DNA of 64,000 bases from Antiquaquibacter metalliresistens (GTDB lineage Bacteria > Actinomycetota > Actinomycetes > Actinomycetales > Microbacteriaceae): assembly GCF_029211225.1 (NCBI RefSeq), contig NZ_JARGEM010000005.1, forward strand, positions 124,001-188,000, written 5' to 3'. Below are positions 43,145 through 51,524 of the stretch, piece after piece (the first letter of the stretch is position 1; the number at the start of each line of letters is the position of its first letter). A program made the translations under genes and the position numbers. Below the pieces are notes generated by a model. The model saw only the letters and a list, made by a program, of their open reading frames with translations. It was not told where the DNA came from and searched no databases.

Positions 43145-43527
43145 TGCTGGAGGCCGGGGGGCGACCGACCAGCGACATCCGCGTGCTCGTGGTCGAGGAC
43201 AGTGAGGACCAGGCAGGGCTGCTGACGCGCTACTTCGAACGCGCCGGCTGCACGGTCGAGGTCGTGGGCACCGGCGAGGAGGCGGTGACGGCCTATCGAC
43301 GATGCCCGCCGGATGTCGCCGTCATCGACCTGCAGCTGCCGGGCATGGACGGGTGGGAGCTCTCCGGTCGCATGCGGATCGAGAGGCCCGAGGTCGCCAT
43401 CGTGATCACCTCGGTGCTCGACGTGCGCGAGTTCCCGCGTGCGCACGCGACCCTGCCGAAGCCCTTCACCGGGGAGCAAGTGCGCAGCACTCTCGCCGCG
43501 GTGCTGCCCGAACGGATGGCGTCGTGA
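43144..43527 (+). CDS. Stand-alone receiver-domain response regulator
   Basis: The 127-residue protein is a CheY-like receiver with VLVVEDSEDQAGL (acidic pair), VAVIDLQLPGMDGWEL (phospho-acceptor Asp) and LPKPFTGEQV (Lys), and no output domain. Its ATG overlaps the stop of the receiver-PIG-L gene by one base. Single-domain receivers often act as phosphate shuttles or sinks. Its place between the fusion protein and the kinase suggests a relay role in the same circuit. Confidence 0.9.
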   Translation: MLEAGGRPTSDIRVLVVEDSEDQAGLLTRYFERAGCTVEVVGTGEEAVTAYRRCPPDVAVIDLQLPGMDGWELSGRMRIERPEVAIVITSVLDVREFPRAHATLPKPFTGEQVRSTLAAVLPERMAS

Positions 43528-43898
43528 CGTTCACGGTGGTCGTCGCGGACGACGATCAGGACATCCGGGCGCTCGTCGGCATCGCCACCGAGCGCGCGGG
43601 ACTGCGTGTGGTCGCCAGCGTCGGCGACGGCGCCAGCGCGCTCGCCGCGATCCGGCGCGAGCGGCCCGACCTCGCGATCCTCGACGTCACCATGCCGGAG
43701 CTGACGGGACTGGAGGTCTGCCGGCAGGTGCGGTCCGATGGCGCGAACGAGGATCTGCGCATCCTGCTGCTCTCCGCCTCGGTCGACGACGCCTCGAAGC
43801 AGGTCGGCTTCGACGCCGGTGCCGATCACTTCCTCGCCAAGCCGTTCAGCCCCAGGCAACTGGTCGCGTGGCTCGCCGTCGGCAAGGAGCCGCGATGA
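43524..43898 (+). CDS. Stand-alone receiver-domain response regulator
   Basis: The 124-residue CheY-like protein has VVVADDDQDIRAL, LAILDVTMPELTGLEV and HFLAKPFSPRQL, giving all canonical acidic, Asp and Lys positions. It differs clearly from its neighbour, so it is not a simple recent duplicate. GTG start overlaps the previous stop (GTGA) and its own stop overlaps the kinase start (ATGA), which argues for coordinated translation of the whole circuit. Confidence 0.9.
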   Translation: MTFTVVVADDDQDIRALVGIATERAGLRVVASVGDGASALAAIRRERPDLAILDVTMPELTGLEVCRQVRSDGANEDLRILLLSASVDDASKQVGFDAGADHFLAKPFSPRQLVAWLAVGKEPR

Positions 43899-45664
43899 GC
43901 CACCAGCGACCCACGATGTGGGCAACCATCATGCACGGCATCGAGGATCCCAGTCCGGCGCTGAAGCAGTCCGCGACGGCGGTCGCCGTGGTGGTGGCGG
44001 CCGCGCTCACGATCGTCGTGCCCGGGATCGCGCCCACGAACGCGACGTTCGCCATCGCGGGCCTCAGCATCGTCGCGATCGCGACCGTGCTCGCCGGCAT
44101 CATCTCGCGGGTCGATCGACTCGCCGGGTACGTGCTGCTGGTGCCCGTGATCGACCTGATCGGCATCGGCGCGTTCCGGGCCGGCACGGGTGGGGGAGCC
44201 TCCGCGTTCTCCGCGCTCATCCTGTTGCCGGTGGTGTGGATCGCCGTCGCCAACGGTCGGCGGTACATCGCGCTTGCCGGGGCCGGCGCGGCGATCGCCC
44301 TCACGATCCCCAACCTGTTGTCGCTGTCCTTGCCGACCGCCCCCCTCGACTACGTGCGGGGACTGTTCTCGACCGTGCTGTTCACCGTTGCAGCCGCCAT
44401 CGTCAATCAGGTGGCGCTGCAGAGCCGGGTCGCTCTCGGCAAGCTCAATCGCCTTGCCGAGGACAAGGAGTCGATGCTGCAGCGCACCGTCGAATACGCG
44501 GCGCAGCTGCAGGAGAGCGAGGCGAAGTACCGCTCGGCCGATCGGCTGTTCCGCGGGCTGTGGGCGGCGGTCACCGAACAGGCGGTGATCGGCACCGACT
44601 CGACGGGGTTGATCGATGCCTGGAATCCGGGTGCGACGAAGATCCTGGGTCCGAGCCAGGACGAGGCCGAAGACAAGATGCACATCTTCGACTTCCATCT
44701 GACCGAGGAGCTCGAGGATCGGGCGCGTGAGCTCAACTACCCGCCCGGGGAGACGGTGCTCAACCCGGGCTTCTCCGCCCTCGTCGAGCTCGCCAGGCTC
44801 GGCAAGGCCGATGTGCGGGAGTGGACGTGGCTACGCGTCGACGGCACGCCCGTGCCGGTCGAGGTCTCGGTGACCAAGCGCGTGGACGAGGGCGGTCGCA
44901 CGGTGGGCTACCTGTTCGTCGCCTCCGACGTGACGAAGCAGCGCGAGGTCGCGCGGCTGAAAGACGAGTTCGTCGGGCTGATCTCGCACGAGTTGCGCAC
45001 GCCGCTGAGCTCGATTCTCGGATACCTCGAGCTCATGCGCGACGACGAGCAGCATCCACTGTCGGCCGAGCACCTGCAGTACCTGTCCGTTGCCGAGCGC
45101 AATGCGAACCGTCTGCTGCGGCTGGTCGGCGACCTGTTGTTCACCGCCCAGGTGGAGTCGGGTCGGTTCCCGCTCGACAGTCGCGACACCGCGCTCGCCG
45201 CGATCGTGCTGGCCTCGATCGAGAGCGGTCGTCCGATGGCGGATGCCGCCGGTGTCGAACTCGTCAGCCACGTGCCCGCCGGGGAGCTGCTCGTGCACGG
45301 CGACCCGGTGCGACTCGGCCAGGCGATCGACAATCTGATCTCCAACGCGATCAAGTTCACGCCGCGGGGTGGCATCGTCACGGTGGCGCTTGAGGCGGCA
45401 TCAGCTCAGGCGGTGATCAGCGTCAGCGACACCGGGATGGGCATCCCCGCCTCCGACATGGACCAGCTGTTCTCGAGGTTCTTCCGTGCGACCACGGCCA
45501 CCCGCAACGCCGTGCCCGGCGTGGGCCTCGGGCTGACGATCACCAAGGCGATCGTCACCGCTCACGAGGGCGAGATGGCCGTCGAGAGCGAGGAGGGCGT
45601 CGGCACCCGTTTCAGCATGCGCCTGCCGCTCGTGACCGCTCCGGTCGCCGCGGCGGTCAGTTGA
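43895..45664 (+). CDS. Membrane histidine kinase with PAS domain
   Basis: The 589-residue kinase has about six N-terminal membrane helices (about 25-180), a short coiled-coil, a PAS domain (about 215-345, VIGTDSTGLIDAWNPGATKI), a HisKA domain with phospho-acceptor His365 in LISHELRTPLSSILGYL, and an HATPase domain with N-box NLISNAIKFTP, G1 DTGMGIP and G2 GVGLGLTI. It is likely to sense a membrane or intracellular cue and to phosphorylate the three receivers encoded just upstream. The gene overlaps the convergent aminotransferase by eight bases. Confidence 0.93.
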   Translation: MSHQRPTMWATIMHGIEDPSPALKQSATAVAVVVAAALTIVVPGIAPTNATFAIAGLSIVAIATVLAGIISRVDRLAGYVLLVPVIDLIGIGAFRAGTGGGASAFSALILLPVVWIAVANGRRYIALAGAGAAIALTIPNLLSLSLPTAPLDYVRGLFSTVLFTVAAAIVNQVALQSRVALGKLNRLAEDKESMLQRTVEYAAQLQESEAKYRSADRLFRGLWAAVTEQAVIGTDSTGLIDAWNPGATKILGPSQDEAEDKMHIFDFHLTEELEDRARELNYPPGETVLNPGFSALVELARLGKADVREWTWLRVDGTPVPVEVSVTKRVDEGGRTVGYLFVASDVTKQREVARLKDEFVGLISHELRTPLSSILGYLELMRDDEQHPLSAEHLQYLSVAERNANRLLRLVGDLLFTAQVESGRFPLDSRDTALAAIVLASIESGRPMADAAGVELVSHVPAGELLVHGDPVRLGQAIDNLISNAIKFTPRGGIVTVALEAASAQAVISVSDTGMGIPASDMDQLFSRFFRATTATRNAVPGVGLGLTITKAIVTAHEGEMAVESEEGVGTRFSMRLPLVTAPVAAAVS

Positions 45665-46853
45665 GGCGCAACTGCGCCAACTGCGCTGCCGCGCGCTCGA
45701 GTACATCCACGCGCTTGCAGAACGCGAACCGCACCATGGTGTCGTATCCCTCGCGCTCCGGGTGCACGAACGCGGTGACCGGCACCGCCACGACGCCGGC
45801 GAGGGCGGGGAGGGCGCGGCAGAAGGCGGCGGCGTCCGTGATGCCCAGGGGCGCGGCATCCGCGATCACGAAGTAGCCCGCCTGCGGCCTGGTCACGGCG
45901 AACCCTGCTGCAGCCAGCCCCGCGCTCAGCACGTCGCGCTTGGCCCGAAGGGTCGACGCGGCGTCGGCGAAGTACTCGTCGGGTAGCCGCAGGCCCGCCG
46001 CGATCGCGGGCTGGAACGGCGCACCGTTGACGTAGGTGAGGTACTGCTTCACCGCGAGGATGGGCTGCACCAGCCGGGCCGGCGCGGTGAGCCAACCGAT
46101 CTTCCAACCGGTGGTGCTGAACGTTTTGCCGCCGCTGGAGATCGTCACGGTGCGATCGAACGCGCCCGGCAGGCTCGCGATCGGCACGTGTTCGACACCG
46201 AACGTCAGGTGCTCGTAGACCTCGTCGGTGACGATGATCGCGTCGTGCTCATGGGCGAGCTCGATGACGAGTTCGAGCGTCTCCCGCGGTAGCACCGAAC
46301 CCGTGGGATTGTTCGGGGTGTTGAGCAGGATGATGCGGGTGCGATCGGTGACCGCCGCCCTCAGCTCGTCGTGGTCGGGCAGGAAGCCCGGGGCGTGCAG
46401 CGGCACGGTCACGTGCGTGGCGCGGCCGAGCGCGATGATCGCCGCATACTCGTCGTAGAACGGCTCGAGCGTCACCACCTCGTCGCCCTCGTCGATGAGG
46501 GCGAGCAGGGTCGCGGCGATCGCTTCGGTCGCGCCGGCGGTGACGAGCACCTGGGTGTCCGGGTCGAGATGGATGCCGTAGAAGCGCTGCTGGTGTTCGG
46601 CGATCGCCTCGCGCAGCACCGGCATGCCGATGCCCGGCGGGTACTGATTCAGGCCCTCGCTGATGGCGCGCCGGGCGGCGTCGAGCACCTCGACCGGACC
46701 GTCCTCGTCCGGGAACCCCTGCCCGAGGTTGATCGCCCCGGTCGACGCCGCGAGCGCCGACATCTCCGCGAAGATCGTCGGACGCATCGTGCCGTCCGCG
46801 CCGAGCAGCATCGCGCCCCGCGCGGCACGCTCCCAGGAACCACTCACAGCCAC
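45657..46853 (-). CDS. Class I/II PLP-dependent aminotransferase
   Basis: The 398-residue protein has the fold-type I aminotransferase signatures: INLGQGFPDEDGP, LNQYPPGIGMPVLREAIA, NTPNNPTGSV, TDEVYEHLTF, and the PLP-lysine in SSGGKTFSTTGWKIG (about 235-249). The GQGFPD opening is typical of kynurenine/methionine or DapC-like aminotransferases. The exact amino donor is not decided by sequence, and DapC (N-succinyl-diaminopimelate aminotransferase) is a common actinobacterial annotation. GTG 46853 gives MAVSGSWERAARGAM; a second GTG at 46847 is possible. Confidence 0.88.
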   Translation of the reverse strand: MAVSGSWERAARGAMLLGADGTMRPTIFAEMSALAASTGAINLGQGFPDEDGPVEVLDAARRAISEGLNQYPPGIGMPVLREAIAEHQQRFYGIHLDPDTQVLVTAGATEAIAATLLALIDEGDEVVTLEPFYDEYAAIIALGRATHVTVPLHAPGFLPDHDELRAAVTDRTRIILLNTPNNPTGSVLPRETLELVIELAHEHDAIIVTDEVYEHLTFGVEHVPIASLPGAFDRTVTISSGGKTFSTTGWKIGWLTAPARLVQPILAVKQYLTYVNGAPFQPAIAAGLRLPDEYFADAASTLRAKRDVLSAGLAAAGFAVTRPQAGYFVIADAAPLGITDAAAFCRALPALAGVVAVPVTAFVHPEREGYDTMVRFAFCKRVDVLERAAAQLAQLRLN

Positions 46854-46907
46854 CAGGCGAGCCTACTTGGCCTGTGGATTGCCTGGTCCGGATGCCGCGG
46901 ACTTCGG

Positions 46908-46913
46908 TACCGT
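46908..46913 (+). promoter_or_regulatory. Candidate -10 box (TACCGT), leaderless
   Basis: TACCGT ends 7 nt before the ATG at 46921. Confidence 0.4.
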
Positions 46914-46920
46914 CGTTGGC

Positions 46921-47469
46921 ATGCGCGTGATCGCCGCCCTCGCCCTGGTGCTCCTGCTCTCGGCGTGCGTGCCGACGCCGCCCGATCCGACACCGACGCC
47001 CACGCCGGTCGCGACGCCGGTGTTCGCCTCCGAGGAGGAGGCGCTCGCGGCGGCGGAGGAGGCGTATGCGGCGTATCAGGCCGCGATCGATGCCGCTCTT
47101 GCGTCTCACGACGCCTCGCCGCTCTCGGATGTGGTTACTGGCAAGGCCCTCGACGCTGCAAACGAGTCCGTGGAGAGGTTCCAGGCGCAAGACTTGCGTC
47201 AGGAAGGTCTATCGTCTACGCGCGTGATTGAGATTGCCCACCCCGGCGGTCTTCTTGGCGGCGATCCGAGCGAGCCGCTTCAAGCGTATGGGTGCCTCGA
47301 TATCTCAGGTGTTCGAGTTCTCGATGCCGGAGGAAACGAAGTGAATCCTCCGGGCCGGAGAGATCTGTACCCGATGGTCATCACTATCTCAGTGCGCTCG
47401 GTTGACGGCTCGCTGCAGGCCGTGGTCCAGGATGTTGAGGTTTGGGAGGGCAGCGATTTCTGCGTCTAG
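46921..47469 (+). CDS. Putative lipoprotein of unknown function with atypical 3' composition
   Basis: The 182-residue product has a signal peptide with lipobox LLLSAC (Cys16), a TP-rich linker (PTPPDPTPTPTPVATP), a helical EEEALAAAEEAYAAYQAAID segment and a C-terminal alpha/beta domain with one Cys pair (YGCLDISG and SDFCV). This helix-plus-domain layout is common in secreted Micrococcales proteins of unknown role. From about 47110 to the stop the codon usage shifts to more A/T-ending codons than in neighbouring genes, as if that part had been acquired or replaced. The next gene starts 10 bases downstream. Confidence 0.75.
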   Translation: MRVIAALALVLLLSACVPTPPDPTPTPTPVATPVFASEEEALAAAEEAYAAYQAAIDAALASHDASPLSDVVTGKALDAANESVERFQAQDLRQEGLSSTRVIEIAHPGGLLGGDPSEPLQAYGCLDISGVRVLDAGGNEVNPPGRRDLYPMVITISVRSVDGSLQAVVQDVEVWEGSDFCV

Positions 47470-47479
47470 GAAGGCACTA

Positions 47480-48250
47480 ATGGTGGCGGGTTTGACAGTC
47501 CTGCTCGTGCTACCACCCGCCCCCGCCGTCGCGGTTGAGTGTGGCCAGGACCAGATCCTGACTGGCAACTGCAACGTCGAAGGCTCCCTCGGCGACGGCG
47601 GCGCGACCCTCGAGGGTTCGACCGGTTCACCGGGCACGCCTGGCGGCGGCGACTCGGGCTCCGGCCCCGGCGTCTCGGACGGTGAGCCGGAGTCGTGCGT
47701 TCCGGTGCTCGACGATCGCTGTCTCGGGTGGGGGCCGGGCCGAACGGAGCCGACCGCGCCGACCGCGCCGATCACGCTCGCCGATGTCGCGCACTTTCGC
47801 CCCGATCCCGGCGTGGACGTGATGGAGCCCGACGGATGGATGGTGGTCGGTCTCGACACGAACTTCTTCGCGCGTTCCGGCGTGCAGGTGCACGCCGGAA
47901 CCTTGCTCGGGCAGCCGGCATCCGTGCGGTTCACCCCCGTCGCCTGGCACTGGACCTACGGCGACGGCGCAGGTCGCAGCACTGCGACACCGGGCGCACC
48001 GTGGGCCGCGCTCGGGGCGCGCGAGTTCGACCCGACCGCGACGAGCCACGTCTACACTGCGGCAGGCACGTACGTGATCGACCTGACCATCGACTTCGCG
48101 GTCGAGTACCGGTTCGGGGCCGGGGCGTGGGTCGACATCGCCGGGGTGCTCCCGGTGCCCGCCAACCGGTTGGTGGCGACGGCGGGCAGCGCCAAGACGG
48201 TGCTCGTCGAGCGCGAATGCACGGTGCATCCGGCCGGTCCCGGCTGCTGA
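47480..48250 (+). CDS. Secreted PKD-like domain protein
   Basis: The 256-residue product has a signal peptide (MVAGLTVLLVLPPAPAVAVE) and a low-complexity Gly/Ser/Pro segment (about 40-85). A PKD/Ig-like beta domain follows (about 125-250), recognised from FTPVAWHWTYGDG and SHVYTAAGTYVIDLTI, which correspond to the xWxFGDG and HxYxxPGxYxVxL elements. Four cysteines flank the low-complexity region and two lie near the C-terminus. It is probably extracellular. ATG 47480 has AGGAAGG overlapping the previous stop codon, so it is likely coupled to the lipoprotein gene. Confidence 0.75.
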   Translation: MVAGLTVLLVLPPAPAVAVECGQDQILTGNCNVEGSLGDGGATLEGSTGSPGTPGGGDSGSGPGVSDGEPESCVPVLDDRCLGWGPGRTEPTAPTAPITLADVAHFRPDPGVDVMEPDGWMVVGLDTNFFARSGVQVHAGTLLGQPASVRFTPVAWHWTYGDGAGRSTATPGAPWAALGAREFDPTATSHVYTAAGTYVIDLTIDFAVEYRFGAGAWVDIAGVLPVPANRLVATAGSAKTVLVERECTVHPAGPGC

Positions 48251-48305
48251 GCGAGCGCGAAGCAGCACCCCAGGCGAAGCACGGTGTGCTCTCGGCTCGC
48301 CCAAA

Positions 48306-48311
48306 TAGAAT
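48306..48311 (+). promoter_or_regulatory. Candidate -10 box (TAGAAT) with leader
   Basis: TAGAAT lies 50 bases before the HtrA-like start, in a locally AT-rich patch; the leader contains AAAGGAG at about 48346-48352. Confidence 0.45.
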
Positions 48312-48361
48312 GTTCAGGTTGGCGGTGGATGCTGGCAGCGCTTGAAAGGAGCACACACCGC

Positions 48362-49621
48362 ATGAGCGACGCACCCCAGGGCCCATCGACGGGCACCCCA
48401 GACACCACCCCCGCCGCACCGAAGCGATCCATCGTCGTCCCCGTCGTCGCCGCGCTCGCGGCCGGCGCCCTCCTGGGCGGCGTCTCGGGAGCCGGGGTCA
48501 GCCTTTGGGCGACATCGCTGAACGCGGGCGCCCCGATCTCGGGCGACTCCACCCCGACCACCATCACGGTCAACGACGCCGACAACGCCACGCTCGTCAC
48601 CGCGGTCGCCGCGAAGGCATCGCCCTCCGTCGTCACCATCGCGGTGAAGGGTCAGGACTCGTCGGGCACCGGATCGGGTGTGATCCTCAGCGACGACGGC
48701 TACATCCTCACCAACAACCACGTCGTCACCCTCGACGGCGCCGTCGCCGACCCGACGGTCACCGTCACCACCAACGACGGCAGGCTGCTGGATGCGACCA
48801 TCGTCGGCACGGACCCCATCTTCGACCTCGCCGTGATCAAGGTCGACGCCACCGACCTGCAGCCGGCCGAGTTCGCGGACTCCTCCAAGCTCAACGTCGG
48901 TGACCGCGCCATCGCGATCGGCGCGCCGCTCGGCCTCGCCGGAACCGTCACCGACGGTATCGTGAGCGCGCTCAACCGCAGCATCACCGTCGCGTCCTCG
49001 GCATTGCCCGACGAGCAGCAGCAGGAGAGCACGCCGCAGCAGCCCTCCGATCCGTACGACTTCTTCAACTTCGACATCCCCGGCCAGACCCCGTCGAACA
49101 CCACCTCGTCGACGATCTCCCTGGCCGTCATCCAGACGGATGCCGCGATCAACCCCGGCAACTCCGGTGGAGCCCTACTCGACTCCGACGGCAACATCAT
49201 CGGCATCAATGTCGCCATCGCCTCGGCCGGCAGCTCCGGCGGCGCCGCCGGCAGCATCGGTGTCGGTTTCGCGATCCCCTCGAACGTCGCCAAGCGCGTC
49301 GCCGACGAGCTGATCGCCAATGGCGCGGCCACGCACGGGCTGCTCGGGGCGACTGTCGCCGACGTGACCGAGGACGAGAACCAGACCGACCCGACCGTGA
49401 TCGGCGCGAGCATCGTCGAACTCACCCAGGGCGGCGCCGCGCAGTCCGCGGGCCTGCGAGCCGGGGACATCATCACCCAGTTCAACGGTGTGCCGATCAC
49501 CGGCAAGACCGACCTCACCGCTCAGGTGCGGGCCGCGGCCGCCGGAACCGAGGCGACGCTCACCTATGTGCGCAGCGGCAAGGCGCAGACCGTCACCCTC
49601 ACCCTCGGGACGCTGAAGTAG
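48362..49621 (+). CDS. HtrA/DegP-type membrane serine protease with PDZ domain
   Basis: The 419-residue protein has a cytosolic Pro/Thr-rich N-terminus, one membrane helix (about 24-45), a chymotrypsin-like domain with His in LTNNHVV (about 120), Asp in IFDLAVIKVD (about 155) and Ser in NPGNSGGALLD (about 264), and a C-terminal PDZ domain (about 325-415, GLRAGDIITQFNGVPI). It would act outside the membrane in quality control of exported proteins. A Ser/Gln/Pro-rich loop (EQQQESTPQQPSDP) interrupts the protease domain, as in other actinobacterial PepD/HtrA proteins. ATG 48362 with AAAGGAG upstream; a 13-bp-stem terminator follows. Confidence 0.93.
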   Translation: MSDAPQGPSTGTPDTTPAAPKRSIVVPVVAALAAGALLGGVSGAGVSLWATSLNAGAPISGDSTPTTITVNDADNATLVTAVAAKASPSVVTIAVKGQDSSGTGSGVILSDDGYILTNNHVVTLDGAVADPTVTVTTNDGRLLDATIVGTDPIFDLAVIKVDATDLQPAEFADSSKLNVGDRAIAIGAPLGLAGTVTDGIVSALNRSITVASSALPDEQQQESTPQQPSDPYDFFNFDIPGQTPSNTTSSTISLAVIQTDAAINPGNSGGALLDSDGNIIGINVAIASAGSSGGAAGSIGVGFAIPSNVAKRVADELIANGAATHGLLGATVADVTEDENQTDPTVIGASIVELTQGGAAQSAGLRAGDIITQFNGVPITGKTDLTAQVRAAAAGTEATLTYVRSGKAQTVTLTLGTLK

Positions 49622-49630
49622 CCCGGCGGA

Positions 49631-49665
49631 CTCGGGCGGCGCGCACGCGGTCCGCGCCGCCCGAG
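49631..49665 (+). terminator. Hairpin terminator after the HtrA-like gene
   Basis: Perfect 13-base arms 49631-49643 and 49653-49665 around a 9-base loop, ten bases after the stop codon. No T-run follows. Confidence 0.65.
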
Positions 49666-49671
49666 CACCGC

Positions 49672-49677
49672 TAGGCT
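49672..49677 (+). promoter_or_regulatory. Candidate -10 box (TAGGCT), leaderless
   Basis: TAGGCT ends 6 nt before the ATG at 49684, directly after the terminator of the previous gene. Confidence 0.5.
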
Positions 49678-49683
49678 CAAGCC

Positions 49684-50709
49684 ATGGCGAAGCGTTCAGG
49701 CGCCGTTCCCGGCGTCTCTTACGTCATGCCGGTGTTGAACGAGGTGCAGCACATCGAGGCGGCGATCGACAGCCTCACCGGGCAGGACTACGACGGTCCG
49801 TACGAGATCATCACGGCCCTCGGCCCGAGCGTCGACGGCACCAACGACGTCATCCAGGCCATGGCGGCCAAGAACCCGCACCTGCGCCCGATCCCCAACG
49901 AGGCCGGATCCACGCCCGGCGGCCTCAACGCCGCCATCCGTGCCGCGGAGCACGACATCGTCATCCGGGTCGACGCCCACTCCGTGCTGCCGACCGAGTA
50001 CACGCGAGTGGCCGTGCGCACGCTGCAGGAGACCGGAGCCGACAACGTCGGCGGGATCATGAAGGCGCAGGGCACGACCCCCTTCGAGAAGGCCGTCGCG
50101 CACGCCTACCGTTCCCCGGAGGGGCTCGGCGGCACCCAGCATCACGTCGGCGGCAAGGCGGGCCCGGCCGACACCGTCTACCTCGGATCGTTCCGCAAAG
50201 ACCGCCTCTTCGCGGTCGGCCTGTTCGATGAAGACATCAAGCGCGGACAGGACTGGGAGCTCAACCGCCGCCTGCGCGCGAGCGGCGGCACGGTGTGGTT
50301 CACCCCCGAGCTCGAGGTGGTCTACCGGCCGAGGTCGAGTCTGCGCAAGCTCATCCGGCAGTTCGTCGCCACGGGCATCTGGCGCGGCGAACTCGCACGG
50401 CGCTTCGGGGCGGCCAACGGCATCCGCTATTTCGTGCCTCCCGTCGCCGTGCTCGGCATCACCCTCGGCCTCGTGCTCGGCCTCGTGGGGCTGTTCGCGA
50501 ACGTGCCGTGGTTGCTGCTGGCATTCGCGGTGCCGGCCGTGTACGCGGTGTTCGTGATCGCGGCATCCGTGATCGCGGCCCGCGAGGGGCTACGCACCGG
50601 GCTCTGGTATCTCGTAGTGTTGCCCTGCATCCACTTCGGGTGGGGCATCGGGTTCGTGCTTGGGTTCCTCAAGCTGACCAGGAACATCACTGCACAGACC
50701 GGAAGGTGA
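49684..50709 (+). CDS. Family 2 glycosyltransferase with C-terminal membrane helices
   Basis: The 341-residue protein has a GT-A domain (about 8-230): VSYVMPVLNEVQHIEAAIDS, a metal-binding DxH-type site in VIRVDAHSVL, and KRGQDWELNRRLRASGG as the acceptor-side ED/QxxRW-like region. Three or four membrane helices follow (about 252-335). It resembles succinoglycan/ExoA-like transferases that work on a lipid carrier at the inner membrane face. It opens a run of polymer genes on the plus strand. The next gene begins at or just after its stop. Confidence 0.88.
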   Translation: MAKRSGAVPGVSYVMPVLNEVQHIEAAIDSLTGQDYDGPYEIITALGPSVDGTNDVIQAMAAKNPHLRPIPNEAGSTPGGLNAAIRAAEHDIVIRVDAHSVLPTEYTRVAVRTLQETGADNVGGIMKAQGTTPFEKAVAHAYRSPEGLGGTQHHVGGKAGPADTVYLGSFRKDRLFAVGLFDEDIKRGQDWELNRRLRASGGTVWFTPELEVVYRPRSSLRKLIRQFVATGIWRGELARRFGAANGIRYFVPPVAVLGITLGLVLGLVGLFANVPWLLLAFAVPAVYAVFVIAASVIAAREGLRTGLWYLVVLPCIHFGWGIGFVLGFLKLTRNITAQTGR

Positions 50710-50714
50710 CACGA

Positions 50715-51524
50715 GTGACCATTGACGGTCATCCGGTTCGACCCGCCTCGATCGCGCAGCTGCGCGAGGTGACGCAACCGCCCAGCGTGCGGCAGCGCGC
50801 GAACGCCGAGCACTGGACGGCGTCGCTGTACCTGCGCGACCTCTCGCCCTACCTCACCTGGCTACTGCTGAAGACCAGCATCTCCGCCAACGGGGTCACC
50901 GGCCTGATGATCGTGGTCGGATGGATGACGGCCGCGGCCCTGCTGATCCCCGGCATCGCAGGCGCCTCCCTCGCTCTCGTGCTGGGGCAGCTGCAGATGC
51001 TCGTCGACTGCTGCGACGGGGAGGTCGCGCGCTGGCGCGGCACGAGCTCGCCGGCCGGGGTGTTCCTCGACAAGGTGGGGCACTACACGACCGAGGCGCT
51101 GATCCCGATCGCGCTCGGCATCCGCGCCGCCGGCTGGCCGCTGGAGTTCCCGGCCGACTTCGCCTGGACGACCGCGGGCCTCGCCCTCGCCCTGGTGATC
51201 GTGCTGAACAAGGCGCTCAACGACATGGTGCACGTCGCTCGCGCCAACGCGGGCCTCGACAAGCTCAGCGACCGCAAGGAGGAGGCGGTGCCCAGTCAGC
51301 GGCTGATCGCCCGCCTGCGGCGTGCCGCCCGCTTCGTGCCCTTCCACCGTCTGTACCACTCGGTGGAGCTGACCATCCTCGTGTTCGTCGCCGCGATCGT
51401 GGGGCTCTTCCTGCCGCCGCTGGCCGCCGATCGCGGGCTGCTGCTCATCCTGCTGCCGCTGTCGGTGCTCGCCCTCGTCGGGCACTTCGTGGCGATCATG
51501 GCCTCGAAGCGAGTGCGCTCCTGA
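50715..51524 (+). CDS. CDP-alcohol phosphatidyltransferase family protein with substituted fourth Asp
   Basis: The 269-residue protein has about six membrane helices and the family motif at residues 98-123: Asp98, Asp101-Gly102, Ala105-Arg106, Gly115 and Asp119 are in place, but the fourth Asp is His123 (LDKVGHYTTE). The family transfers an alcohol phosphate from a CDP-alcohol; the missing Asp is the proposed base in most members. In this polymer cluster it may use a polyol or inositol acceptor. The start was set at the GTG at 50715 because GGAAGG lies eight bases upstream; an in-frame GTG at 50706 would overlap the previous stop. Confidence 0.82.
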   Translation: MTIDGHPVRPASIAQLREVTQPPSVRQRANAEHWTASLYLRDLSPYLTWLLLKTSISANGVTGLMIVVGWMTAAALLIPGIAGASLALVLGQLQMLVDCCDGEVARWRGTSSPAGVFLDKVGHYTTEALIPIALGIRAAGWPLEFPADFAWTTAGLALALVIVLNKALNDMVHVARANAGLDKLSDRKEEAVPSQRLIARLRRAARFVPFHRLYHSVELTILVFVAAIVGLFLPPLAADRGLLLILLPLSVLALVGHFVAIMASKRVRS

